Positions 7,510 through 15,164 of a stretch of 15,240 nucleotides of DNA are shown here, piece by piece. The stretch comes from an uncultured Eubacterium sp. (GTDB lineage Bacteria; Bacillota; Clostridia; Lachnospirales; Lachnospiraceae): positions 5,119 to 20,358 of the forward strand of contig CAJUIH010000065.1 in assembly GCA_910586045.1 (NCBI GenBank), written 5' to 3'. The notes beneath the pieces were generated by a model. That model saw nothing but the letters and a program-made list of their open reading frames with translations. It had not been told where the DNA came from and searched no databases. A program made the translations under genes and the position numbers. How positions within the stretch are numbered: position 1 is the stretch's first letter; every line of letters begins with the position of its first letter.

Positions 7510-9303
7510 ATGTCATGGTATGACGAGGCAGTATTTTATCACATTTATCCATTAGGGCTTACAGGGGCGCCGAAGCAGAATCCGTACGGGGAGCCGCAGC
7601 ATCGTCTGCAGACACTGATTCCATGGATTTCCCATATCAAAAAAATCGGCTGCAACGCGGTTTATATCGGCCCGCTGTTTGAATCTGTTGGACATGGGTA
7701 TGAAACGACAGACTACAAAAAACTGGACAGCCGCCTTGGGACGAATCAGGATTTGACGGATTTTGTCAAAGAGTGCCATAATCAGGAAATCAAGGTCATT
7801 CTAGACGGGGTATTCAACCATACCGGACGGGATTTCTTCGCTTTTCAGGATATACAGAAAAACAGGGAAAACTCCCGTTATAAAGATTGGTACTGCAATG
7901 TCAATTTTTGGGGCAATAACGAGTACAACGACGGATTTTCCTACGAAAACTGGGGCGGATATAATCTGCTTGTCAAATTAAACCAGCATAATCCGCAGGT
8001 ACGCGATTATATTTGTGATGTCGTCCGTTTTTGGGTCCGTGAATTTGATATCGACGGCATCCGTCTGGACGCCGCCGATGTTTTGGATTTTGATTATATG
8101 CGCGCGCTGCGGCAGGTGGCGGAGGAAGTCAAGCCTGATTTCTGGTTAATGGGCGAGGTCATCCACGGCGATTATACGCGCTGGGTCAATGAGGGGACAC
8201 TGCATTCCGTGACGAATTACAACCTGCACAAAGCGTTATATTCCGGCCACAACGACCATAATTATTTTGAAATCGCCCATACCGTCAAGCGTCTGTATGA
8301 AATGGGCGGCAGCCGTCCGGACGGCCTGAAGCTTTATAACTTTGTGGACAACCATGATGTGGAGCGGATTTATACAAAATTAAACAATAAGGCGCACTTT
8401 ACCCCGGTACATATCCTGTTATATACGCTGCCGGGTATCCCATCCATATACTATGGCTCCGAATTTGGAATTGAGGGAAAGAAAGACCGTTATTCCGACG
8501 ATTCCCTGCGTCCGGCGCTTGATCTTTCCGATTATGCGGATGCCGCGGAAAATAATTCCTTTACCCGCCTGATCGCCGCGCTCGGCAAGATCCGGCAGCG
8601 TACCAAGGCGCTTTCTTACGGTTATTACAAAGAATTGCTGCTTTTAAACCGCCAGTACGCGTTTGCAAGGGAATGTGACGGGCAGACCGTGATCGTTACG
8701 GTCAATAATGACGACAGCGACTATGTCATGACGCTTCCGGCCCAAAACGCGAGTGTATATATAGGAGCGCTTTCCGGGGAAAGAGTATCCGTAAACGGCG
8801 GCAGCCTGGTCGTAAATGTCAAGGCAAACAGCGGGGATATCTGGATTCCGGCGCAGGCAGACGGGGCAGGGCAGGATGGCAAAGCGGAACCTGTGATCTT
8901 AGATATCAAGGATGCGGCAGGTACGCCCGCAAAACAGGAGCCTGACAAGAATGAGCGTGCGCAGGCAGACGCCGCAAAGGACAGCCAGCCGGCAAAAGCA
9001 GCGCAGCAGACAGGGGACAGCCAGCCGGCAAAAGCAGCAGGCCATACGAAAAGCGGTATCCAGCCATCGAAAGCAGCAGACCGGCCAAAAGACAGCAATT
9101 CGGTAAAGACAGCGGATCAGAAAGAACGAAACCAGGATCCCGCGGAAAAAGAAGCTTTTGAAAAAGGCAGAATTGCCGGACTCCAGGAAGCCATTCTGGC
9201 GATTATGGAAAAGAACGGGCCGGTGACAGATCAGATGCGCAGGGATGTAGAAAACAATGTATACCACGATTCCCTGGTGACCTGGATTAAGAGTTTCCGT
9301 TAA
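7510..9303 (+). CDS. cytosolic GH13 alpha-amylase family glycosidase with repetitive tail domain
   Basis: 597 residues, AGGAGG nine bases upstream. Residues 1 to about 449 are a GH13 (beta/alpha)8 barrel plus a C-terminal beta domain. The four conserved regions are visible: DGVFNH, GIRLDAAD (nucleophile D187), LMGEV (acid/base E216) and FVDNHD (transition-state D283). It should cleave alpha-1,4 or alpha-1,6 bonds of maltodextrin-like oligosaccharides. No signal peptide or N-terminal CBM34 is present, so the enzyme is cytosolic. After the barrel comes an Ala/Lys/Gln/Asp-rich linker (about 450-543) with four imperfect copies of a roughly 12-residue DSQPAKAA-type repeat, then a 54-residue helical end (EKEAFEKGRIAGLQEAIL…) finishing in WIKSFR. 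I do not know this tail from GH13 enzymes; it may be for oligomerisation or partner binding. Exact substrate is not decidable by eye. Confidence 0.9.
   Translation: MSWYDEAVFYHIYPLGLTGAPKQNPYGEPQHRLQTLIPWISHIKKIGCNAVYIGPLFESVGHGYETTDYKKLDSRLGTNQDLTDFVKECHNQEIKVILDGVFNHTGRDFFAFQDIQKNRENSRYKDWYCNVNFWGNNEYNDGFSYENWGGYNLLVKLNQHNPQVRDYICDVVRFWVREFDIDGIRLDAADVLDFDYMRALRQVAEEVKPDFWLMGEVIHGDYTRWVNEGTLHSVTNYNLHKALYSGHNDHNYFEIAHTVKRLYEMGGSRPDGLKLYNFVDNHDVERIYTKLNNKAHFTPVHILLYTLPGIPSIYYGSEFGIEGKKDRYSDDSLRPALDLSDYADAAENNSFTRLIAALGKIRQRTKALSYGYYKELLLLNRQYAFARECDGQTVIVTVNNDDSDYVMTLPAQNASVYIGALSGERVSVNGGSLVVNVKANSGDIWIPAQADGAGQDGKAEPVILDIKDAAGTPAKQEPDKNERAQADAAKDSQPAKAAQQTGDSQPAKAAGHTKSGIQPSKAADRPKDSNSVKTADQKERNQDPAEKEAFEKGRIAGLQEAILAIMEKNGPVTDQMRRDVENNVYHDSLVTWIKSFR
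8979..9038 (+). repeat. tandem 36-bp repeat in the GH13 linker
   Basis: An identical 24-base block starting GGACAGCCAGCCGG occurs at 8979-9002 and 9015-9038, a period of 36 bases (12 codons). Two more diverged units follow at protein level (IQPSKAADRPK, DSNSVKTADQKE). The near-identity of the first two copies suggests recent slippage duplication. Confidence 0.75.
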
Positions 9304-9322
9304 TTTGACAGCCATTAACTAC

Positions 9323-9373
9323 ACATCTCAAAGATCTCCGGCGCCCTTTGCGTGCTGTGGATTTTTGAGATGT
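9323..9373. terminator. long stem-loop between the GH13 and aldo/keto-reductase-like genes
   Basis: ACATCTCAAA (9323-9332) pairs with TTTGAGATGT (9364-9373); the stem extends inward to about 15 bp with two G-U pairs, leaving a 21-base loop. No clean U-run follows on the plus strand (ATTCTCATTT). It most likely ends the GH13 transcript or insulates the next operon, but a regulatory leader for the downstream gene is also possible. Confidence 0.5.
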
Positions 9374-9398
9374 ATTCTCATTTAAGAAAGGCGTACTT

Positions 9399-10547
9399 AT
9401 GAAATACAGACAATTAGGAAATACCGGACTTATGGTCAGCGAGATCGGCATGGGCTGCGAGGGGTTTGGGGAAAATGACTGCGCAATGGCGCAGCAGTTA
9501 TTTGACACGGCGCAAAAATACGGGGTCAATTACTTTGACCTGTACGCGTCAGACCCGGCGGTACGCAAAGCGGTAGGAGACGCGCTGAAAGGACGCAGGG
9601 AAAAATTTGTGATCCAATCGCATATCGGGTCTGTCTGGATCAACGGGCAGTACAAGCGCAGCAGGGTATTCAGCGAGGTGCAGGAAGGGTTTGAAGAGAT
9701 GCTGCGCCTGCTGCAGACGGATTTTATTGACGTCGGCATGATCCATTATTGTGATTCTATGGCTGATTGGAAAGAAATCTGTGACGGCGGGGTACTGTCG
9801 TATGCGAAAGAACTAAAAAAGCAGGGACGGATCCGTTTTCTTGGATTAAGCAGCCATAATCCGCAGGTAGCGCTGGAAGCCGTACAGAGCGGGCAGATTG
9901 AAGTACTGATGTTCAGCGTCAATCCCTGTTACGATTTACAGCCGGCAAATGAAGATGTAAATGAACTGTGGAACGGGGAAAAATATAAAAAACCGCTCGT
10001 AAATATGGATCCGCTGCGCCAGAAGCTGTACGAAACCTGCCAGGCCTGCGGCGTCGGCGTTACGGTTATGAAAGCGTTTGGGGGCGGAGACCTGCTGGAC
10101 GCGCAGTTGTCGCCCGCGGGCAAGGCGCTTACCGTTTACCAGTGCCTGCATTATGCGCTGACCCGTCCGGCCGTGGCAACCGTCCTTGCAGGTGCGCATT
10201 CGGTCAGCCAGTTGGAAGCCAGCATTTCTTATGAGCAGGCATCGGGAGAAGAAAAAGATTATGCGCCGGCCTTTGCCGCATTCCCGAAAATCAGTTGGGA
10301 AGGGCATTGCATGTACTGTGGCCATTGTGCGCCTTGTCCGCAGAAAATTGACGTGGCTTCGGTTACGAAGTTTTTACATCTGGCTGCGACGCAGGAAACC
10401 ATGCCGGAAACCGTGCGGGAACATTATGCGGTGCTTGCCCATCATGCAGGCGAATGTATCCAGTGCGGCGCTTGCGAAACACGCTGTCCGTTCCATGTGC
10501 CGATTATGGAAAACATGAAACGTGCGGCGGCGGTGTTTGGGAAGTAG
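9399..10547 (+). CDS. aldo/keto-reductase-fold protein with two C-terminal [4Fe-4S] motifs
   Basis: 382 residues; a modest AAAGG lies eight bases before the ATG. The N-terminal 270 residues follow the AKR barrel (MKYRQLGNTGLMVSEIGMG start; GRIRFLGLSSHNP; GVGVTVMKAFGGGDLL). The C-terminus has ferredoxin-like motifs C304-x2-C307-x2-C310-x2-C313-P and C353-x2-C356-x2-C359-x3-C363-P, enough for two [4Fe-4S] clusters. Of the AKR catalytic tetrad, Asp47 and His116 remain, but Tyr aligns with Asp52 (DLYASDP in place of DTAxxYG) and Lys with His75 (VIQSHIG in place of VIATKVG), so classical NADPH carbonyl reduction is doubtful. I recall similar replacements in clostridial relatives, so this may be a subfamily feature and not decay. 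It leads an apparent operon with tmk 18 bases downstream. Confidence 0.85.
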   Translation: MKYRQLGNTGLMVSEIGMGCEGFGENDCAMAQQLFDTAQKYGVNYFDLYASDPAVRKAVGDALKGRREKFVIQSHIGSVWINGQYKRSRVFSEVQEGFEEMLRLLQTDFIDVGMIHYCDSMADWKEICDGGVLSYAKELKKQGRIRFLGLSSHNPQVALEAVQSGQIEVLMFSVNPCYDLQPANEDVNELWNGEKYKKPLVNMDPLRQKLYETCQACGVGVTVMKAFGGGDLLDAQLSPAGKALTVYQCLHYALTRPAVATVLAGAHSVSQLEASISYEQASGEEKDYAPAFAAFPKISWEGHCMYCGHCAPCPQKIDVASVTKFLHLAATQETMPETVREHYAVLAHHAGECIQCGACETRCPFHVPIMENMKRAAAVFGK

Positions 10548-10565
10548 ACGGATGGAGGGAAGAAG

Positions 10566-11222
10566 ATGAATCATACAATGCGTCCGGGAAATTTTATTGC
10601 ACTCGAGGGAATTGACGGAAGCGGAAAAAGCACGCAGATCAAATATCTGAGGGAAAAATTAAATCAAAATGGCATTTTGTGCTATACCACTATGGAACCG
10701 ACGGATTCGCCGATCGGTTCCATGATCCACCAGATTATGACAGGCAGGATGAAAGCCGACCCCAGGGTGATTGCCGCGCTGTTTGTAGCGGACAGGCTGG
10801 ATCATCTGTTAAATGACATAGACGGAATTGCGTCAAAGATCGAAGAGGGCGTCACCGTTCTTACAGACAGATATTATTTTTCATCTTATGCCTACCACAG
10901 CGTGGATATGCCGATGGACTGGGTGATTCAGGCGAATGGGCAGTGCAGGCAGATTCTGCAGCCGACAGTTACCGTATTTATCGATATTGATCCGGATACG
11001 GCAATCGAGCGGATTGCCAAAAACCGGTTTCATCAGGAGCTGTTTGAAAAAAAATCCAGGCTGGTAAAAGTGCGGGAAATGTACCTGGAGGCTTTCCGCA
11101 GGCTGCGGGATACGGAAGAAATCGTGATTGTAGACGGACAAAAAAAGCCGGAAGAAATCGCGCAAGAGATTTGGGCAAAGGTCGAAACGTATGTCAGATC
11201 CGAAAAAAAGGAGGTATTGTAA
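10566..11222 (+). CDS. tmk: thymidylate kinase (dTMP kinase)
   Basis: 218 residues, usual size. It phosphorylates dTMP to dTDP with ATP in the cytosol. Motifs: P-loop G15-IDGSG-K21-ST within FIALEGIDGSGKST; EPTDSPIG near residue 45; the ADRLDHL helix; DRYYFSSYAYHS with D101-R102-Y103; and a LID segment around RIAKNRFHQELFEKK. GGAGGGA at 10554-10560 precedes the ATG by five bases. Its TAA overlaps the ATG of the GH172 gene by one base, so the two are translationally coupled. tmk usually sits with DNA replication genes such as holB, so finding it inside a glycosidase operon is unusual and could mean a second copy or one displaced by rearrangement (inference). All visible functional motifs are intact. 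Confidence 0.93.
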   Translation: MNHTMRPGNFIALEGIDGSGKSTQIKYLREKLNQNGILCYTTMEPTDSPIGSMIHQIMTGRMKADPRVIAALFVADRLDHLLNDIDGIASKIEEGVTVLTDRYYFSSYAYHSVDMPMDWVIQANGQCRQILQPTVTVFIDIDPDTAIERIAKNRFHQELFEKKSRLVKVREMYLEAFRRLRDTEEIVIVDGQKKPEEIAQEIWAKVETYVRSEKKEVL

Positions 11223-12331
11223 TGGATGCGATCCCATATGAAGGGCTTGCAGGACTGGCCCGTCAGAAATATGCAAAATCAAGAGCGGTCAACGCGGAAA
11301 ATCCAACCGGGGAAAAAGGACGCGGCGGCATGGCTGCCAGTTCGCTTGGCCCGTCCAGAAAAGGATCCCCCTGCCTGCGTGACCTGCAGCCGGGGCAGAC
11401 GGTTACGCTGGCCGACCTGGATGGGCCGGGGATAATCAGCCATATATGGATGACGGTGGATGCGCAGACATCAAATGCCGATGTTTATGTGCTCCGTGAC
11501 CTGGTGCTGCGCATGTATTGGGATGGGGAATTGGAGCCGTCCGTAGAATGTCCGCTGGGGGATTTTTTCTGCTGCGGATTTGCCAGGGAATGCCGTGTGA
11601 TCTCCATGCCGATTGTCGTATTGCCGACAAGAGGATTTAACAGTTATTTTCCAATGCCGTTTCGCAAAAGAGCGTTCGTGACTTTGGAAAACCAGCATAA
11701 CAATCCGATTCCGGCTTTTTTCTATCAGATGGATTATAGTTTGTATGACGAACTGCCGCAGGATACGGCTTATTTTCACGCGCAGTGGCGCAGACAAAGC
11801 GTTACAAACTTACAGGAAGATTATATAATATTGGATAACGTGGCCGGAAAGGGGCATTATGTCGGAACTTATCTTGCGCTGACGACACTCGGCCGATACT
11901 GGTGGGGCGAGGGCGAGATGAAGTTTTATATCGATGGGGACCAGGACTATCCGACTATCTGCGGGACTGGTACAGAGGATTATTTTGGAGGGGCATGGAG
12001 CTTTGCCCGCCAAAAAGACGGAAAAACGCAGGAGCAGACCTATCTTTCTCCGTTTTTGGGCTATCCTTATTATTCCGCACACGACGACATGGTACATAAT
12101 CCATATCATAATGACGACTGCCTGCCAATGCGGGGATTTTACCGCTGGCATATTCCGGATCCCGTCTGTTTTGACGAGAATTTAAAAGTAACGCTCCAGC
12201 AGATCGGGGTTAACTATCAGGGGATGTTTGAGCGGCAGGATGATTTAGCAAGTACCGCATACTGGTATCAAAGCGAACCGCACCGGACATTTTTGCCGTT
12301 TCCGAAAAAACAGGATCGGTGGCCGCGATAG
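11222..12331 (+). CDS. GH172 (DUF2961) glycosidase, candidate alpha-furanosidase
   Basis: 369 residues. ATG 11222 overlaps the tmk stop and has AGGAGG at 11209-11214; an in-frame start at 11171 lies inside tmk and lacks this support. DUF2961 features include a N-terminal GPGIISHIWMTVD strand, a double beta-sandwich pattern, YIDGDQDYPTICGTGTEDYFGGAW with the conserved Glu252, and the GYPYYSAHDD and RGFYRWHIPDPV segments. GH172 contains difructose-anhydride and alpha-D-fructofuranosidase enzymes and exo-alpha-D-arabinofuranosidases; two glutamates are catalytic, and E252 is probably one of them (inference). No signal peptide, so cytosolic. It is followed after 83 bases by a GH51 arabinofuranosidase on the same strand, which suggests that both act on imported furanose-containing oligosaccharides. 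Confidence 0.88.
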   Translation: MDAIPYEGLAGLARQKYAKSRAVNAENPTGEKGRGGMAASSLGPSRKGSPCLRDLQPGQTVTLADLDGPGIISHIWMTVDAQTSNADVYVLRDLVLRMYWDGELEPSVECPLGDFFCCGFARECRVISMPIVVLPTRGFNSYFPMPFRKRAFVTLENQHNNPIPAFFYQMDYSLYDELPQDTAYFHAQWRRQSVTNLQEDYIILDNVAGKGHYVGTYLALTTLGRYWWGEGEMKFYIDGDQDYPTICGTGTEDYFGGAWSFARQKDGKTQEQTYLSPFLGYPYYSAHDDMVHNPYHNDDCLPMRGFYRWHIPDPVCFDENLKVTLQQIGVNYQGMFERQDDLASTAYWYQSEPHRTFLPFPKKQDRWPR

Positions 12332-12414
12332 GCAAAGGCCGGATCAAAACGGCATGGACGTGGGGAATTAGGTAAAAACTTGCTGCAAAAAGGGGCAGCG
12401 GAATGGGGGAAGCG

Positions 12415-14403
12415 ATGGAACTGAACATTAAAAACAAGACAGGACCCGTAATTCCAAAAGAATTTATGGGGCTGTTTATCGAGGATATCAATTATGCCAT
12501 AGACGGCGGCCTGCATGCGGAAATGATCGAAAACAGGGACTTTGAGAGCATGGATGTCTTTGGCGGGGACGGAATGGATTATTACGCGCGGTATGACGGC
12601 TTGTATGCCTGGGATACCTGCGGCATTGCAAAAGACGAGACGGCTTGTCCGGACAAGCAGATCCGTCTGGATCTGGTACAGGCTAGTCCGGTCAACGAAA
12701 ACAGTCCCCATTATCTGCGCGCGGCCGCAAGTAGCGGCGGCTTTGGATTTTGCAACCAGGCGTACGACGGAATTTACATGAAGCCGGATTTGTGTTATAC
12801 GATCGTATTTTACGCCCGCCGTGTGAAACACGACGGAAAGCTTACGGTAGCGCTGCTGAAAGACGGCGCTGTTGTATTGGAAATAAAAACAGAATTAAAA
12901 AAACCGGATCAAAGCGGATGGAACCGGTGGGAAAAATACGAGCTGCAGGTATCGTCCGCGCGGGAAATCCGCGGCGCTTCGTTTGCCGTGCTTTTCGACC
13001 AGCCGGGAATCCTGGAATTTGACCATTTTTCCATGATGCCTGCGGATGCCCTCTTTGGCGTATTCCGAAAAGACCTGGCAGAGCTATTAAAAGACCTGCA
13101 TCCGGGCTTTCTGCGTTTTCCGGGCGGATGCATTGTAGAAGGGGCGACCCTTTCAAACCGTTACCGGTTTCAGGATACGCTTGGAAACAGGGAAGCGCGC
13201 CGCCACAACTGGAACCGCTGGGCGCTGCATGGGAACGACGAATCCAATGCGTACCACAGCCGGTATTCCCATTACGGACAGACATATGGAATCGGGTTTT
13301 ACGAATATTTTCTGCTCTGTGAATATTTAGGCGCAAAGCCGCTTCCGGTGCTTGGAGTCGGGCTGGCGTGCCAGTTTCAGTCCCATGAGCGCATAGAACC
13401 GGACGATGCCCGTATTTACGAGTATATACAGGATTATTTAGACTTGATTGCATTTGCGAACGCAGGCGTGGATACGAAGTGGGGTGCGCTGCGTGCAAAA
13501 ATGGGACATGAAGAGCCGTTTGGCCTGGAAATGATCGGCGTAGGAAATGAACAGTGGGAAGATGCGGACAGCCGTTTTTTCGAGCGCTATGTCCTGTTTG
13601 AAAAAGAAATCCACCGCCACTATCCAAAGATCCGCCTGATCGGCACAGCCGGGCCGGAGCTTGCGTCCGACCGCTTTTGCGAGGCATGGCGCTTTTATCA
13701 GAAGCACGAAAGGCAGGAAAACTTTGTATACGCGGTAGATGAACATTGCTACAGCAAGCCGGAGTGGTTTTTAGGGCACTTGGATTATTTTGACCAGGTA
13801 TCCAGGAAAACCAAAATCTTTTTTGGAGAATACGCGGCGCATCCGATGGGATGGATGCCGATGAACCGCCCGGAAGGGAACAACCTGGAAGGGGCGCTGG
13901 CGGAAGCAGCCTTTTTAACCGGAATGGCCGGAAATTCCGACGTCGTGGTGATGACCTGCTATGCGCCGCTGTTTGCCCGTATTGGTTACGCACAGTGGAA
14001 TCCGGACCTGATCTGGTTTGATGAAAAAGAAGCGTACCGGACGCCGAATTATTATGTGCAGCAAATGTTTGCCCAAAATATGGGGGATTACAATATCAGT
14101 ATCGAAAAAAAACCGTTCCCGTGCCAGGTATCCTATGATCAAAAGGAAAAAGAATTAATAGTGAAAATAGTAAATATATCAGATCAAAACAAAGAAATAA
14201 GATTATCATTTGATCATCAGTGGAAGCGGTTGGGGGAATCTGCAACAGAAATCATACTGACCGGAGAGCACCTGGCAGACTACAATGGCATAGGGGCGGA
14301 AACGGTTCGGCCGGTTCAAAGAAAGATCACGCTTATGGATGGGGCTTACGATATTGCGCCGTATACATTTGCCGTACTGCGAATACCGGCTGCAGCTGAT
14401 TGA
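12415..14403 (+). CDS. GH51 alpha-L-arabinofuranosidase
   Basis: 662 residues, the long GH51 type. It releases non-reducing terminal alpha-L-arabinofuranose from arabinoxylan or arabinan oligosaccharides by a retaining mechanism. Visible features: N-terminal IPKEFMGLFIEDINYAIDGGLHAEMIENRDFE; a carbohydrate-module-like beta sandwich (about 120-215); LRFPGGCIVEG; the acid/base Glu379 in GVGNEQW; the nucleophile Glu472 in FFGEYAAHP; and a C-terminal beta domain ending in APYTFAVLRIPA. ATG 12415 with GGGGGAAG upstream is chosen; ATG 12403 would add four residues. No signal peptide. Bases 14146-14220 are extremely AT-rich (about 23% GC in 14161-14220) with ATA, TTA, TCA and AGA codons unlike the rest of the gene. 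Probably cotranscribed with the preceding genes. Confidence 0.93.
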   Translation: MELNIKNKTGPVIPKEFMGLFIEDINYAIDGGLHAEMIENRDFESMDVFGGDGMDYYARYDGLYAWDTCGIAKDETACPDKQIRLDLVQASPVNENSPHYLRAAASSGGFGFCNQAYDGIYMKPDLCYTIVFYARRVKHDGKLTVALLKDGAVVLEIKTELKKPDQSGWNRWEKYELQVSSAREIRGASFAVLFDQPGILEFDHFSMMPADALFGVFRKDLAELLKDLHPGFLRFPGGCIVEGATLSNRYRFQDTLGNREARRHNWNRWALHGNDESNAYHSRYSHYGQTYGIGFYEYFLLCEYLGAKPLPVLGVGLACQFQSHERIEPDDARIYEYIQDYLDLIAFANAGVDTKWGALRAKMGHEEPFGLEMIGVGNEQWEDADSRFFERYVLFEKEIHRHYPKIRLIGTAGPELASDRFCEAWRFYQKHERQENFVYAVDEHCYSKPEWFLGHLDYFDQVSRKTKIFFGEYAAHPMGWMPMNRPEGNNLEGALAEAAFLTGMAGNSDVVVMTCYAPLFARIGYAQWNPDLIWFDEKEAYRTPNYYVQQMFAQNMGDYNISIEKKPFPCQVSYDQKEKELIVKIVNISDQNKEIRLSFDHQWKRLGESATEIILTGEHLADYNGIGAETVRPVQRKITLMDGAYDIAPYTFAVLRIPAAAD

Positions 14404-14674
14404 TACAAGCAAAAAGCCAGTACATCGAACAATCGAAAGGCACAAACAGCCGTAAGGACGCGGCGGGAATCAACGTTACGCCAGCCACGCTGGCCACGGC
14501 GGCATTTTTGTCCATCTGTACAGCGGTTGGGACGCCGGCAATCCCTGTCGCGGGTAATGTCCATTTGAACAAGGCACCAGCGTTTTTTCGGCACTTGCAA
14601 AATTTCCATATCCCTACTATAATGCGGATACGGCAAAGGAATAAAGCCATAAGCGGCAGGAAAGGAAGACAGAA
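14404..14674. other. 271-base intergenic region without a supported gene
   Basis: It holds a compact 6-bp hairpin (GCCAGC 14480-14485, GCTGGC 14489-14494, loop CAC) followed by CACGGCGGCATTTTT, perhaps a poor terminator for the GH51 operon, and the promoter at 14595-14623. A 92-codon plus-strand frame starting with TTG at 14400 spans it but has no ribosome binding site and no recognisable motif. Minus-strand frames are also open here, equally without support. Confidence 0.5.
14595..14623 (+). promoter_or_regulatory. sigma-70-type promoter for the thioesterase gene
   Basis: TTGCAA (14595-14600), 17 bases, perfect TATAAT (14618-14623), 51 bases before the ATG at 14675. Confidence 0.75.
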
Positions 14675-15067
14675 ATGAGGACAGAACAGGAATTGCGGGA
14701 CACTATAAAAAGAAATCCGTTTGCCCAATCTATAGGTATGGAACTTTTGGATGCGGGAGAAGACCGCGCACGCGCACGGATCCGCCTGCAGCCGCAGCTT
14801 GAAAATATCTACGGCGGTGTACATGGCGGGTGTGCGTTTGCGCTTGCGGATACGATCGCGGGGATCGCGGCTTCGATGCGCGGCGCATATGTAACGACGC
14901 TGCAGGCTTCTATGAATTATATGCGTCCGGTCATACAAACGGAGTATTTATACTGCGAAGCCGTGATCCAGCGCAGCGGAGGAAAAATATCGGTTGTACG
15001 AACCGAATTGACAGATGATTCCGGCAGTTTGTTAATTGACGGCAGCTTTACCTATTACCATATGTAA
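14675..15067 (+). CDS. PaaI-type hotdog-fold thioesterase
   Basis: 130 residues, the usual single-domain size. The family hydrolyses acyl- or phenylacyl-CoA thioesters in the cytosol. The signature is YGGVHGGCAFALADTIAG (46-63): H50-G51-G52 and D59, which corresponds to the catalytic Asp of PaaI, lie at the start of the long central helix of the hotdog fold. The following strands, ASMNYMRPV and EAVIQRSGGKISVVRTEL, are typical. Ribosome binding site GGAAG at 14664-14668. It has its own promoter and stands alone between the GH51 operon and a tRNA gene, so context says nothing about its substrate. PaaI itself belongs to phenylacetate catabolism, but no other such gene is present, so the symbol is not assigned. 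Confidence 0.88.
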   Translation: MRTEQELRDTIKRNPFAQSIGMELLDAGEDRARARIRLQPQLENIYGGVHGGCAFALADTIAGIAASMRGAYVTTLQASMNYMRPVIQTEYLYCEAVIQRSGGKISVVRTELTDDSGSLLIDGSFTYYHM

Positions 15068-15127
15068 CACCTTATCTGAATTGTTGCGGTCATAGTTGAA
15101 AAAAATAAAAAAAATTGGAAAAAGCTG

Positions 15128-15156
15128 TTGACAGAATAAAAAAAAGGTAGTATTAT
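15128..15156 (+). promoter_or_regulatory. consensus-like promoter for tRNA-Ile
   Basis: Perfect TTGACA (15128-15133), 17 bases, TATTAT (15151-15156), preceded by a very A-rich stretch (about 15099-15124) resembling an UP element. Transcription should start near 15163, about 27 bases before the mature tRNA. Confidence 0.85.
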
Positions 15157-15164
15157 CTTACTTG

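Noticed and set aside
8979..9038. Short direct repeats as a CRISPR array
   Set aside because: Only two identical units, in frame inside the GH13 coding sequence with a 12-codon period; this is a protein repeat.
9305..9333. TTGACA at 9305 as a promoter for the AKR-like gene
   Set aside because: At 16-18 base spacing no acceptable -10 is found (TCAAAG at 17).
12842..13993. 383-codon minus-strand open frame inside the GH51 gene
   Set aside because: Its translation is rich in Arg, Ser and Pro without motifs, and the opposite strand encodes a fully recognisable GH51 enzyme; it is an antisense shadow.
14400..14678. TTG-start 92-codon plus-strand frame as a gene
   Set aside because: No ribosome binding site, overlaps the GH51 stop, contains the thioesterase promoter and shows no family motif.
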